Shown piece after piece: positions 7,938 through 16,477 of a stretch of DNA of 64,000 nt. The first letter of the stretch is position 1. Every line of letters begins with the position of its first letter. The notes under the pieces are model-generated. The model was not told where the DNA came from and ran no database searches. It saw nothing but the letters and a program-made list of their open reading frames with translations. Source of the stretch: Muribaculaceae bacterium (GTDB taxonomy: Bacteria; Bacteroidota; Bacteroidia; Bacteroidales; Muribaculaceae); contig JAFSPZ010000018.1 of NCBI GenBank assembly GCA_017451225.1, positions 40,550 through 104,549 of the forward strand, given 5' to 3'. The position numbers and the translations under genes were made by a program.

Positions 7938-8495
7938 ATGATTATTTCACAAGCCAAACGCAAAGAGAACATTGCCGAATATCTGCTCTACATGTGGCAG
8001 GTGGAGGACATAATTCGTGCCTATAATCTCGACATCGAGAAAATAAAGACAGCCATCATCGACCATTATGACGTAGACGAGAAAACCCGCAAAGAAATTA
8101 TCGACTGGTGGGAAGGCCTCATCATGATGATGCAGCACGAAGGCAAGCAACAAAGCGGACATCTGCAAATCAACAAGAACGTGCTCATTCGCCTCAACGA
8201 CTTGCACGCCGAGCTGCTCAAGAGCCCCAAGCACCCCGAATATGGAGCAGAATTCTACAAAACCCTGCCATTTATAGTGGAACTTCGTGCCAAGACTCCC
8301 GAGTCGCAACAAGTGGATGAGTTGGAAACTTGCTTCAACGCACTTTACGGCACTCTCCTGCTCAAACTTCAAGGGAAAGAGATGAGTAAAGACACACAAG
8401 TGGCCATTGCTCAGATTTCGCACTTTATTGGAACTCTTGCTGCCTACTACAAGAAAAATGAAGAAAGTCCTATTTTTGCCGACGACATTCAATAA
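7938..8495 (+). CDS. DUF4924 family protein
   Basis: A 185-residue, mainly alpha-helical cytoplasmic protein without signal peptide or membrane segment. The N-terminal signature IISQAKRKENIAEYLLYMWQVEDIIRA and the central HLQINKNVLIRLNDLH segment are those of the Bacteroidota-specific family DUF4924, whose function is unknown. It is followed after 9 bases by rmlD and then prfC, a gene order I recognise as recurring in Bacteroidales, so it probably belongs to that transcript. Its promoter region is replaced by tandem heptamer repeats, so expression may depend on the repeat tract or on read-through from the regulator gene. No function is proposed. Confidence 0.8.
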   Translation: MIISQAKRKENIAEYLLYMWQVEDIIRAYNLDIEKIKTAIIDHYDVDEKTRKEIIDWWEGLIMMMQHEGKQQSGHLQINKNVLIRLNDLHAELLKSPKHPEYGAEFYKTLPFIVELRAKTPESQQVDELETCFNALYGTLLLKLQGKEMSKDTQVAIAQISHFIGTLAAYYKKNEESPIFADDIQ

Positions 8496-8504
8496 CAAAG
8501 AATA

Positions 8505-9374
8505 ATGAACAAAAAAAACATACTTATCACTGGTGCTAATGGTCAACTGGGCCGCGAGATGAGAGTAGTGCTCAACAGCGACCAGTTTGCCAACGCCATC
8601 TATACCGACGTCGAAGAGCTTGACATAACAAATGCCAAAGCAATTGAAGACTTCTTGACAAGCAATCAAGTGGACTATATAGTCAACTGCGCGGCCTACA
8701 CCGCCGTAGATGCCGCCGAGAGCAATGTGGAGATGTGCACCAAGCTGAATGTGGAAGCCCCTACCCTGCTGGCTCAAGCAGCTAAAAAGCATGGAGCGCG
8801 GTTTATCCACATCTCTACCGACTATGTGTTTGACGGCACTAACTGCCGACCCTATCGTGAGGATGACCCTGTGTGCCCAGTCTCGGTATATGGCTCAACA
8901 AAACTCGATGGCGAGCGACACATCATGGACGTGGCGCCCGAGAGTATCATTATCCGCACTGCATGGCTCTACTCGCCTCACGGCAAGAATTTCGTAAAAA
9001 CCATGCTCAAGCTCGGACAAGAAAAAGAGCAATTGCGAGTGGTGTGCGACCAAGTGGGCACTCCCACCTGCGCTCTTGACCTGGCAAGTGTTATCAAGAC
9101 ATTTATCGACTGCGACGAGTGGCATTCGGGCATCTATCACTTCAGCAACGAGGGCGCAATCTCGTGGTATGACTTCACGCTTGCCATTCATCGTCTGGCA
9201 GGCATTACATCATGCTATGTGCTGCCATGCATGAGCGAGGAATATCCCACTCCTGCACGCCGTCCGCACTACAGCGTGCTCGACAAGAGCAAAATCAAGA
9301 AAACTCTGGGCATTGAAATCCCCCACTGGGAAGAGAGCCTTGAGCAATGCATTAATATAATTCAAAATTTATAA
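8505..9374 (+). CDS. rmlD: dTDP-4-dehydrorhamnose reductase
   Basis: A 289-residue short-chain dehydrogenase of the RmlD family, the last step of dTDP-L-rhamnose synthesis. The N-terminal nucleotide loop is [22 protein letters not shown] and the catalytic YGSTKLDGE (YxxxK) follow, then [20 protein letters not shown] and the C-terminal [17 protein letters not shown] signature. The length is normal. No rmlA, rmlB or rmlC is in the window, so rhamnose synthesis genes are dispersed or this is a housekeeping copy. It starts 9 bases after the DUF4924 stop and precedes prfC by 62 bases containing a hairpin. Confidence 0.94.
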   Translation: MNKKNILITGANGQLGREMRVVLNSDQFANAIYTDVEELDITNAKAIEDFLTSNQVDYIVNCAAYTAVDAAESNVEMCTKLNVEAPTLLAQAAKKHGARFIHISTDYVFDGTNCRPYREDDPVCPVSVYGSTKLDGERHIMDVAPESIIIRTAWLYSPHGKNFVKTMLKLGQEKEQLRVVCDQVGTPTCALDLASVIKTFIDCDEWHSGIYHFSNEGAISWYDFTLAIHRLAGITSCYVLPCMSEEYPTPARRPHYSVLDKSKIKKTLGIEIPHWEESLEQCINIIQNL

Positions 9375-9383
9375 ATCAAAATT

Positions 9384-9412
9384 TAGAGCTTCTAGTTATT
9401 CTAGAACTTCTA
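9384..9412. other. Imperfect inverted repeat between rmlD and prfC
   Basis: TAGAGCTTCTAG (9384-9395), loop TTATT, CTAGAACTTCTA (9401-9412): 10 of 12 positions pair. It ends 24 bases before the GTG start of prfC, so it could act as a weak intercistronic hairpin or processing site; no T-run follows. Confidence 0.4.
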
Positions 9413-9436
9413 ATTAGAAAAAACGACTTCTCTACT

Positions 9437-11017
9437 GTGGCTTTTAACGACGAAATAACTAAGAGACGCACCTTTGCCATCATCTCGCACCCCGATGCGG
9501 GAAAGACCACCTTGACCGAGAAATTGTTGCTCTTTGGTGGAGCTATCCATGTGGCTGGTGCTGTGAAATCCAACAAGATTAGAAAAACCGCCACCAGCGA
9601 CTGGATGGACATCGAGAAACAACGCGGCATCTCGGTGGCAACATCGGTGATGGGGTTCAACTACAACGATTATAAAATCAATATCCTCGACACCCCTGGC
9701 CACCAGGATTTTGCAGAGGACACCTATCGCACGTTAACTGCCGTCGACAGCGTAATCATTGTTGTTGACGTGGCAAAGGGTGTGGAGACTCAGACTCGCA
9801 AACTCATGGAGGTGTGCCGCATGCGCAACACTCCGGTTATCATCTTTGTCAACAAACTCGACCGCGAAGGCCGCGACCCGTTCGACATTCTTGACGAGCT
9901 GGAGCAAGAGCTCAAGATTTCGGTCCGCCCTCTCACATGGCCCATCAACATAGGCGCAAGATTCAAGGGCGTTTACAACATCTACGAGCAGAGCCTCGAC
10001 TTGTTCAAGCCCGACAAGCAGCACGTAACCGAGCGAGTTGAGATTGACGACATCAATTCTCCCGAGATAGACCGCCAAGTGGGTGCCGAAGATGCACAGA
10101 AGCTGCGCGAGGACATTGAGCTTGTTGACGGTGTATATCCCGAATTCAACCCCGACGACTACCTTGCTGCAAATGTGGCTCCCGTATTCTTCGGCTCGGC
10201 ACTCAACACCTTTGGTGTGAAAGAGTTGCTCGACTGCTTTATCAAGATTGCACCTTCGCCCAAGCCAGTACAAGCCATTGAACGTGTGGTAGAACCCAGC
10301 GAGGACAAGTTTACCGGATTTGTATTCAAAATCCAAGCCAACATGGATCCCAACCACCGCAGCTGCATCGCTTTTGTAAAAATATGCTCAGGCGTGTTCC
10401 ACCGCAACAACACCTACCTGCACGTGCGTCATGGCAAGACCTACCGATTCAGTGCTCCCACCGCCTTCATGGCACAACGCAAGGATGTGGTTGACGATGC
10501 TTTCCCCGGCGATGTGATAGGTTTGCCCGACAGCGGCAGTATCTTCAAGATTGGCGACACCCTGACCGAAGGCGAAAACTTGCACTTCAAAGGTCTGCCT
10601 AGTTTCTCGCCCGAGATGTTCAAATACATCGAGAACAGCGACCCCATGAAGACCAAGCAGCTCAACAAGGGCATTGCACAACTCATGGATGAGGGTGTTG
10701 CACAGCTCTTTGTTAACCAGTTCAACAACCGAAAGATTGTGGGCACCGTAGGACAGCTGCAGTTTGAAGTAATTCAATATCGCCTGCTGCATGAGTACAA
10801 CGCCCAATGCCACTGGGAGCCCATCAGCCTTTACAAGGCCTGCTGGATAGAGAGCGAGGACGAAGAGGCTCTCGAAGCCTTCAAGCACCGCAAGCATCAG
10901 TTTATGGCTCTTGATACCGAAGGGCGCGATGTTTTCCTCGCCGACTCGGGCTATGTACTGCAAATGGCTCAGCAGGATTTCCCGAAAATCAAATTCCACT
11001 TCACAAGCGAGTTTTAG
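9437..11017 (+). CDS. prfC: Peptide chain release factor 3
   Basis: A 526-residue translational GTPase that recycles RF1/RF2 from the ribosome. G-domain motifs are intact: SHPDAGKTT (G1, near residues 17-25), the [10 protein letters not shown] switch, DTPGHQDF (G3) and NKLD (G4); elongation-factor-like domains follow, with [12 protein letters not shown] near the C-terminus. The predicted start is GTG at 9437, as no in-frame ATG exists upstream before a stop and [20 protein letters not shown] matches the family N-terminus. The length matches the family. It closes the DUF4924-rmlD-prfC unit. Confidence 0.96.
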   Translation: MAFNDEITKRRTFAIISHPDAGKTTLTEKLLLFGGAIHVAGAVKSNKIRKTATSDWMDIEKQRGISVATSVMGFNYNDYKINILDTPGHQDFAEDTYRTLTAVDSVIIVVDVAKGVETQTRKLMEVCRMRNTPVIIFVNKLDREGRDPFDILDELEQELKISVRPLTWPINIGARFKGVYNIYEQSLDLFKPDKQHVTERVEIDDINSPEIDRQVGAEDAQKLREDIELVDGVYPEFNPDDYLAANVAPVFFGSALNTFGVKELLDCFIKIAPSPKPVQAIERVVEPSEDKFTGFVFKIQANMDPNHRSCIAFVKICSGVFHRNNTYLHVRHGKTYRFSAPTAFMAQRKDVVDDAFPGDVIGLPDSGSIFKIGDTLTEGENLHFKGLPSFSPEMFKYIENSDPMKTKQLNKGIAQLMDEGVAQLFVNQFNNRKIVGTVGQLQFEVIQYRLLHEYNAQCHWEPISLYKACWIESEDEEALEAFKHRKHQFMALDTEGRDVFLADSGYVLQMAQQDFPKIKFHFTSEF

Positions 11018-11045
11018 CCAATTTGTGCTATTTTAACCTTTTATA

Positions 11046-11078
11046 TTTGTGACATTTGCAAGGTTATGACTAACTTTG
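11046..11078 (+). promoter_or_regulatory. Distal promoter of the kinase-RapZ/murU operon
   Basis: TTTG (11046-11049), 21 bases, TAACTTTG (11071-11078). Predicted start near 11085, giving a leader of about 125 bases. It is the first of two tandem promoter matches in the 192-base gap after prfC. Confidence 0.6.
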
Positions 11079-11129
11079 AATAAATTAGGCGGTGCTTCGG
11101 AAATAAAAATGAAAAAAAACACTTTTCAT

Positions 11130-11160
11130 TTTGTATTTCTCTCAACTTGCACTAACTTTG
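11130..11160 (+). promoter_or_regulatory. Proximal promoter of the kinase-RapZ/murU operon
   Basis: TTTG (11130-11133), 19 bases, TAACTTTG (11153-11160), a full match with optimal spacing. Predicted start near 11167, leader about 43 bases. The same -7 octamer is used by the distal promoter. Confidence 0.8.
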
Positions 11161-11209
11161 TTGTCTTTTAAGAAACTGGTCAACATCAAAATAAATAAAA
11201 AGAGTAAGA

Positions 11210-12682
11210 ATGAACCATATAGAGAGTTTAAAAGAATTATACAAGAATTATGTTGGCAGTGAGCCTGCCGAGATCAAGTTAATGGACAAGGCTGGCTCAA
11301 ATCGCAGCTATTACCGCCTTTCAGGCGATAAATCGATAGTGGGTGTCATTGGCGAGTCGCGTGAAGAAAATGATGCTTTCATTTATATGGCTGGCCACTT
11401 CAAGGACCAAGGGCTGTCGGTTCCCACTGTTTATGGAGTAAGCAGCGACCACATGGTTTACATTCAAGAAGACCTTGGCGGAAAACCCGAAAACATCCTG
11501 TGGAACAAAATTCGCCGCAGCAGTATCACACATGCCTTCACCAACGAAGAGAAAGAGTTGCTGCGCCGCACAATGAGAGACTTGTGCGACATTCAGTTCC
11601 GTGGCACTAAAGGCTTTAACTACAGCAAGTGCTACCCAGCCGAGTGCTTTGATGAGCGTTCAATCAAGTGGGACTTGAACTACTTCAAGTACTGTTTCCT
11701 GAAAGCAACAGGTATAGTATTTAATGAAAACAAGCTGGAGAACGACTTTGAACGCCTCACAAACGACTTGCTTTCGGTTCCAAGCGACACATTCATGTAT
11801 CGAGATTTCCAGTCGCGCAATGTCATGATTGTTGGTGACACTGAACATCCTGCCGATTGTCGACTTACCTACATTGACTTCCAGGGCGGCCGTCGTGGCC
11901 CTTACTACTATGACGTGGCCTCGTTTGTGTGGCAATCACGTGCCAAATATCCAGAAGACCTGAAGAAAGACCTTATCGAGGCCTATATGGAACGACTTAA
12001 GACTTATAAGCCCGACCTCGACGAGAAACTGTTTTTCGAGAACCTGCGACTCTTCGTCCTCTTCCGCACACTGCAAGTGCTGGGAGCCTATGGTTTCCGT
12101 GGCTACTTCGAGAAGAAGCCCGACTTTATGAAAAACAGCATCGTGCCTGCCATTGCCAATTTACGCCGCTTAGTAACGAACTACTCGTTTGACCAATACC
12201 CATATTTGAGCGAAGTGATTAATGAACTGGTAAACATGAAAGACTTCACCAGCGAAGAGAAATCGCTTACCGTTAGAGTTATGAGTTTTGCCTACAAAAA
12301 GGGCATCCCCCATGACCCCTCGGGCAACGGAGGTGGTTATGTGTTTGACTGCCGCGCTCTGAATAACCCTGGCAAATATGACAAGTACAAAGCTTTCACC
12401 GGTCTTGACGACAATGTAATCAAGTTCCTACAGAAAGAAAGTACAATCGACCAGTGGCTCGTTCACGTTTATGCCATGGTTGATGAGTCGGTAGAGCGCT
12501 ACAAGAAGCGCAATTTCACCGACCTGATGGTATGTTTCGGCTGTACAGGCGGCCAGCACCGCTCGGTATATGCCGCACAGCATCTAGCAGAGCACATCTA
12601 TAAGAAATTCAATGTGCGTGTTGAACTCTCACACCGTGAGCAGAGTGGCCATGACCGCACTTTCAATCCTGTTCAAGAATGA
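11210..12682 (+). CDS. Sugar kinase (AmgK/APH-like) fused to RapZ C-terminal domain
   Basis: A 490-residue two-domain protein. Residues 1-330 are an aminoglycoside-phosphotransferase-fold kinase: AGSNRSYYRL nucleotide loop, YRDFQSRNVM catalytic loop and YIDFQGGRRGPYYYDVASF metal site, as in AmgK, which phosphorylates N-acetylmuramate or N-acetylglucosamine at C1. Residues 355-490 match the C-terminal domain of RapZ: GNGGGYVFDCRALNNPG, FGCTGGQHRSVYAAQHL and LSHREQ. In enterobacteria that domain senses glucosamine-6-phosphate; here the RapZ N-terminal GTPase is absent. The gene overlaps the next by 4 bases (ATGA), coupling it to a MurU-like enzyme. An AmgK-MurU cell-wall recycling function is inferred; regulation of the kinase by an amino sugar through the RapZ domain is speculation. 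Confidence 0.85.
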   Translation: MNHIESLKELYKNYVGSEPAEIKLMDKAGSNRSYYRLSGDKSIVGVIGESREENDAFIYMAGHFKDQGLSVPTVYGVSSDHMVYIQEDLGGKPENILWNKIRRSSITHAFTNEEKELLRRTMRDLCDIQFRGTKGFNYSKCYPAECFDERSIKWDLNYFKYCFLKATGIVFNENKLENDFERLTNDLLSVPSDTFMYRDFQSRNVMIVGDTEHPADCRLTYIDFQGGRRGPYYYDVASFVWQSRAKYPEDLKKDLIEAYMERLKTYKPDLDEKLFFENLRLFVLFRTLQVLGAYGFRGYFEKKPDFMKNSIVPAIANLRRLVTNYSFDQYPYLSEVINELVNMKDFTSEEKSLTVRVMSFAYKKGIPHDPSGNGGGYVFDCRALNNPGKYDKYKAFTGLDDNVIKFLQKESTIDQWLVHVYAMVDESVERYKKRNFTDLMVCFGCTGGQHRSVYAAQHLAEHIYKKFNVRVELSHREQSGHDRTFNPVQE

Positions 12683-13428
12683 AAGCAATGATATTTGCAG
12701 CCGGGCTAGGAACCCGGCTGCGTCCTTTAACTAACGACCGTCCGAAAGCTCTCATAGAGATTGGTGGCAAAACTATGCTTGAAAGAGTAATTACAAAACT
12801 TGCTGCTGCAGGTTTTGACGATATCACTATCAACATCCACCACTTTGGAGAGAAAATCATTGATTTTCTTGAGAAGAACGGCAATTTTGGTCTCGAGATT
12901 CACATCAGCGACGAGCGTGAAATGCTGCTCGACACTGGCGGAGGAATTCTCAAAGCACGCCCCTTCCTTGACGGTGACGAGCCTTTCCTCGTGCACAATG
13001 CCGACATTCTCACCGATATCGACCTGAATGCAATGTATCAGAACCACCTCAAGAACGGAGCAATGGCGACAGTGCTGGTCAAGGACCGCAAAACCAGCCG
13101 TTACTTCGTCTTTGACGACGACTACCACCTGCAAGGATGGATAAACAAATCTACTGGCGAGACACGTCCCGGCAGTTTCATTCATCGCGAAGGCATGCAC
13201 GAACTTGCATTTGGCGGCATCCATGTGATATCGCCCAGCATCTTTGATGAATTAGAGAAATACTCTCAAGGACAAGCGAAATTCTCAATCACACCTTTCT
13301 ACGTTGACGAATGCCACAACCACCCCATCAATGGATATGTGCAGAACACAGCTTACACATGGCTCGATGTGGGCAAACCCGAGACTTTGAAAGAAGCCAA
13401 GGAAGTGGTTGCTTCAATCAATATTTGA
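12679..13428 (+). CDS. murU: Nucleotidyltransferase, N-acetylmuramate-1-phosphate uridylyltransferase-like
   Basis: A 249-residue nucleotidyltransferase of the sugar-1-phosphate family. The N-terminal loop MKAMIFAAGLGTRLRPLT with downstream RPKALIEIGGK is the nucleotide-binding signature; VHNADILTDID carries the metal-binding aspartate and ADIL motif, and WLDVGKPETL closes the domain. The compact size lacks the C-terminal beta-helix of GlmU or GlgC, as in MurU. Together with the upstream AmgK-like kinase it would convert N-acetylmuramate to UDP-N-acetylmuramate, bypassing de novo synthesis; this anabolic recycling route is known in Pseudomonas and Tannerella. Start codon overlaps the kinase stop. 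A hexose-1-phosphate substrate is an alternative. Confidence 0.82.
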   Translation: MKAMIFAAGLGTRLRPLTNDRPKALIEIGGKTMLERVITKLAAAGFDDITINIHHFGEKIIDFLEKNGNFGLEIHISDEREMLLDTGGGILKARPFLDGDEPFLVHNADILTDIDLNAMYQNHLKNGAMATVLVKDRKTSRYFVFDDDYHLQGWINKSTGETRPGSFIHREGMHELAFGGIHVISPSIFDELEKYSQGQAKFSITPFYVDECHNHPINGYVQNTAYTWLDVGKPETLKEAKEVVASINI

Positions 13429-13435
13429 CATAAAG

Positions 13436-13462
13436 AAAAGGGGACTTAAATCCCCTTTTTTT
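13436..13462. terminator. Bidirectional terminator between murU and the DUF4836 gene
   Basis: AAAAGGGGA (13436-13444), loop CTTAAA, TCCCCTTTT and further T residues to 13462. A-rich and T-rich flanks let it act for both convergent genes. Confidence 0.9.
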
Positions 13463-13486
13463 ATGATTACCATTAGATGATTGACA

Positions 13487-14998
13487 TTAAAAACCATAAT
13501 CGACGTTGTCGTCCTCTTCGCTGCTACTGCCAGGTGTTTTCCAGCACAAGAGTTTGAGCAGAGAAACCACCACATTGGCCTTCTCATCCTCGGCAAAATA
13601 GAAACCCTCACCATTTGACTTGTCTTTAAGTCCCCAGTTGAAAATTCCTTCGGGCTTATCACCAATTTTCATGAATCGGAAAACAACCACAGCACATTTA
13701 TCCAAATTCTCAGGAAGCACTGGCAATTCTTGTGCAGTGTACTGAGTTCCGAAGTCTACGCATCGCAGATAGAATGCATTTTCATTCTGCCCTACAGCAA
13801 TGCCCTGGCTACCATAGTCGTAGAAATATTCCCCATCACGGAGCAAGGGCTCTTGTCCTCGCTGGTTGCCCAAATCAATGATTTGATTAATTATCATAGT
13901 GGGGTTGCTTGACTGCGAACCTACAACAACGTTATATCCTCCTGTCTGTGCTTCCTCGGCACCAATCACAACTGCACCATTTAACGATGCAAGAATGTCG
14001 TTGTATTTCAACCCTTTGGTAAATGGCACTCCATCAAGCATCTTAAGCATCTCTTGAACTTGAGGCATCTGAACAAGATTAGAACCATTTATTTTAATGC
14101 CAACATAGGTCGACAATTCTCCAGGAATCAATCCCAGCACCGATGACGAATTGCTTGCTTTAGAAGCAATAATCTTGTCATAGAGTTGGCTGTACTGACT
14201 GTTCTTATCATAGATTAATTGTGTTTTAACCTTTGCTGTTTCGCCATCTTTCTTCGACTTGTCAAACTTCAAAGATGCTGTCAAAGCCTTGATATCGGTT
14301 CCTGCAATAAGATCTATCACAGGTGCACCCATATCGAACATATTGAGTTTAGAGTCCGACTTAATCAAAGCCCCTAAAGATTTAACGTTAATAAAAGCAT
14401 TAACATCACCGTCCTTTGAATCAATAGCCTTTACGACCTCATCGTTGTCCATAATGCTGGGCTTGCTCTTGTCGAGAATTTCGGCAGCAGCTTTAGCAGC
14501 CAACTCAGGAGCCACAGTATTGCTGCAGCGCCCAATCAGCAGCACATCGCCATCGATGGCATAGGCATGGTCGAGATGTGAAGCAAATTGCACGCCTGAA
14601 ACTTCTTTCATTTTACCCGACGCTATTTTCGATACCATAGCTGTGGCTTGCTCCTCGTCAGCAAGAGGAAAGAGAGCCACAGAGTTAAATATACCAGGCG
14701 AGAAATATATGTAGCAGCGATTGGTGAAATCGATGCCTGATTTAGGAAGGTTGCCTATTACATCCGAGAAAATGTTGGGGTCTCCTTCCTCTATAACTTT
14801 TTTGAGAGAATCGGGAATTGTTACAACTCCTTCTTTAGAAGACATACCACCCTTCTTCAGTATTGCTGGTACATCAACACTCACTACACCAACGGCGTCG
14901 TCGGGAATCATCGCTCTTAGGTTCTCATCGGTCGAAGAACACGAAACCATTAAACCAACAGTAATTAATAGCAGTAGAAAGCTTTTAATCTTAGTCAT
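13487..14998 (-). CDS. DUF4836 family lipoprotein
   Basis: A 503-residue exported lipoprotein. Residues 1-20 are a lipoprotein signal peptide (MTKIKSFLLLLITVGLMVSC) with lipobox cysteine 20 followed by SSTDEN. The next segment, LRAMIPDDAVGVVSVDVPAIL, is the N-terminal signature of DUF4836, a family confined to Bacteroidota and of unknown role; the body looks like an alternating strand/helix protein with TGGYNVVVGSQ and IINQIIDLGN segments. The protein is probably anchored in the outer membrane facing the periplasm or surface. It has its own promoter at 15025-15054 and a terminator shared with murU. No function is proposed. Confidence 0.82.
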   Translation of the reverse strand: MTKIKSFLLLLITVGLMVSCSSTDENLRAMIPDDAVGVVSVDVPAILKKGGMSSKEGVVTIPDSLKKVIEEGDPNIFSDVIGNLPKSGIDFTNRCYIYFSPGIFNSVALFPLADEEQATAMVSKIASGKMKEVSGVQFASHLDHAYAIDGDVLLIGRCSNTVAPELAAKAAAEILDKSKPSIMDNDEVVKAIDSKDGDVNAFINVKSLGALIKSDSKLNMFDMGAPVIDLIAGTDIKALTASLKFDKSKKDGETAKVKTQLIYDKNSQYSQLYDKIIASKASNSSSVLGLIPGELSTYVGIKINGSNLVQMPQVQEMLKMLDGVPFTKGLKYNDILASLNGAVVIGAEEAQTGGYNVVVGSQSSNPTMIINQIIDLGNQRGQEPLLRDGEYFYDYGSQGIAVGQNENAFYLRCVDFGTQYTAQELPVLPENLDKCAVVVFRFMKIGDKPEGIFNWGLKDKSNGEGFYFAEDEKANVVVSLLKLLCWKTPGSSSEEDDNVDYGF

Positions 14999-15024
14999 AG
15001 ATAAACTCTTTTTATTTTGGCATG

Positions 15025-15054
15025 CAAAAGTAACACATTATTTAGTTATTACAA
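15025..15054 (-). promoter_or_regulatory. Promoter of the DUF4836 lipoprotein gene
   Basis: Minus strand: TTG (15052-15054), 19 bases, TACTTTTG (15025-15032). Predicted start near 15018, leader about 20 bases. The same TGTTACTTTTGCAT context recurs before the MscS gene at 40.17 kb. Confidence 0.75.
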
Positions 15055-15106
15055 GCAAAAAAACTTGTATTTTTGAGGGTTGTTAATAAGTTTTCTTATA
15101 AAACTA

Positions 15107-15136
15107 TTGCTGTGAACATTAAAAGTACTATTTTTG
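15107..15136 (+). promoter_or_regulatory. Promoter of the small acidic protein gene and aguAB
   Basis: TTG (15107-15109), 19 bases, TATTTTTG (15129-15136). Predicted start near 15143, leader about 35 bases to the ATG at 15178. Confidence 0.72.
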
Positions 15137-15177
15137 AACACGAAAACACTTATTTACCATAATAACTAATTGTAATC

Positions 15178-15402
15178 ATGAACGATATTTCCGAAATATT
15201 AAGAGCTTTACTCGACCAGTTCGCACGCACAAGCGAAGTGGAGCGTGAATTTGCCAACATGATGAACAATGACGCCCAACTTAAGGAAGACTATTACCTG
15301 TGGTGCGAAGATATGGGATATGACAGCAAAACTGGCTACCAAGATTTCATCGACGAGCAGATGCAAGACCGTGATGAATTTTGGGAGGCTATGAACGAGT
15401 AA
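15178..15402 (+). CDS. Small acidic protein of unknown function
   Basis: A 74-residue protein, MNDISEILRALLDQFART at its start and ending in DEFWEAMNE. It is strongly acidic, predicted helical, with no signal peptide and a central YYLWCEDMGYDSKTGYQDF segment bearing a single cysteine. It resembles no family I can name. Reasons to accept it as a gene: a good promoter match 42 bases upstream, a codon pattern like its neighbours, and position 25 bases before aguA in the same direction. It may be a co-transcribed partner of the polyamine genes or an unrelated housekeeping mini-protein. Confidence 0.7.
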   Translation: MNDISEILRALLDQFARTSEVEREFANMMNNDAQLKEDYYLWCEDMGYDSKTGYQDFIDEQMQDRDEFWEAMNE

Positions 15403-15427
15403 TTCATATTCAACAAACTGTTCATTG

Positions 15428-16477
15428 ATGCTGCAAAACAACTCTCTCTACAATGCTATTTTGCCGTCTGAATGGGAACGGCAGGATGCCATTGTGATGG
15501 CATGGCCTCATCGTGACACCGACTGGAGTTATATGCTCAATGAAGTCGAAACTTGTTACAAGGCTATTGCCAGTGCCATAGTGCGCGAAATGTCATTGAT
15601 ATTAGTTGCCCCCAACATTGAAGAGGTGGGTTGTAAGTTAAGTGACATAGACCATAACGAAAGGATAGTATTTCTTGAGTGCGACACCAACGACACTTGG
15701 GCTCGCGATTTCGGGCCTATTTCGGTAATAAACGGCGACGACAGGCTTATGCTCGACTTCAAGTTTGATGCCTGGGGAATGAAATTTGCAGCCAATAAGG
15801 ACAATCTCATATGCAGGAGCATGGAACGCAGCGGCATTTTCAATTCTAAATTTGTCAACTGTCAGGATTTTGTGCTTGAAGGTGGCTCCATCGAGAGCGA
15901 CGGCAAGGGCACAATACTCACCACCAGCCGTTGCCTGCTCTCTCCAAACCGCAACAGTTTTCTTAGCAAGCAAGAGATAGAAAACGTTTTGCGCTCACGA
16001 CTTGGTGCTAAAAAAGTGCTGTGGCTCAATCACGGAGAACTTGCTGGCGACGATACCGATGCACACATCGACACACTGGCGCGTTTGGCGCCAAATGACA
16101 CTATCCTCTATGTCAGATGCGAGGACACAAGCGACGAGCAATATGAATCGTTAATGCTCATGGAAAAGGAGTTGATGTCAATGACTAATGTTAGTGACAA
16201 GCCGTTCAACCTTCTTCCTCTTCCCTGCCCTGACCCAATTGTTGACGAAAATGGCGACCGACTTCCTGCAACCTACGCCAACTTCCTGATTACTAACAAT
16301 CAAGTGCTTGTACCAGTCTATGGACAACCCGACAACGACAACAAAGCACTTAACACAATAAAAAAAGCATTCAGCGACCGTGATGTGGTGGGCATAGACT
16401 GCAACGCTCTCATCAAACAGCATGGCTCGCTGCACTGCATCACAATGCAAATTCCCGAAAACTTTTTGAAAAAATGA
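15428..16477 (+). CDS. aguA: Agmatine deiminase
   Basis: A 349-residue member of the peptidyl-arginine-deiminase/AguA family (five-bladed alpha/beta propeller) that converts agmatine to N-carbamoylputrescine and ammonia. Visible signatures: WERQDAIVMAWPHRDTDW at the start, ARDFGP, LEGGSIESDGKGT, DDTDAHIDTLARL and the C-terminal GSLHCITMQIP with the nucleophilic cysteine. ATG at 15428 is chosen; the codon before it is TTG, a less likely alternative. The stop overlaps the aguB start (ATGA), so the two enzymes are translationally coupled and form the agmatine route to putrescine. An arginine decarboxylase is not in this window. Confidence 0.93.
   Translation: MLQNNSLYNAILPSEWERQDAIVMAWPHRDTDWSYMLNEVETCYKAIASAIVREMSLILVAPNIEEVGCKLSDIDHNERIVFLECDTNDTWARDFGPISVINGDDRLMLDFKFDAWGMKFAANKDNLICRSMERSGIFNSKFVNCQDFVLEGGSIESDGKGTILTTSRCLLSPNRNSFLSKQEIENVLRSRLGAKKVLWLNHGELAGDDTDAHIDTLARLAPNDTILYVRCEDTSDEQYESLMLMEKELMSMTNVSDKPFNLLPLPCPDPIVDENGDRLPATYANFLITNNQVLVPVYGQPDNDNKALNTIKKAFSDRDVVGIDCNALIKQHGSLHCITMQIPENFLKK

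Noticed and set aside
7947-8810. A 287-codon frame opposite DUF4924 and rmlD
   Set aside because: Crosses two real genes with a coding pattern on the other strand and shows no domain.
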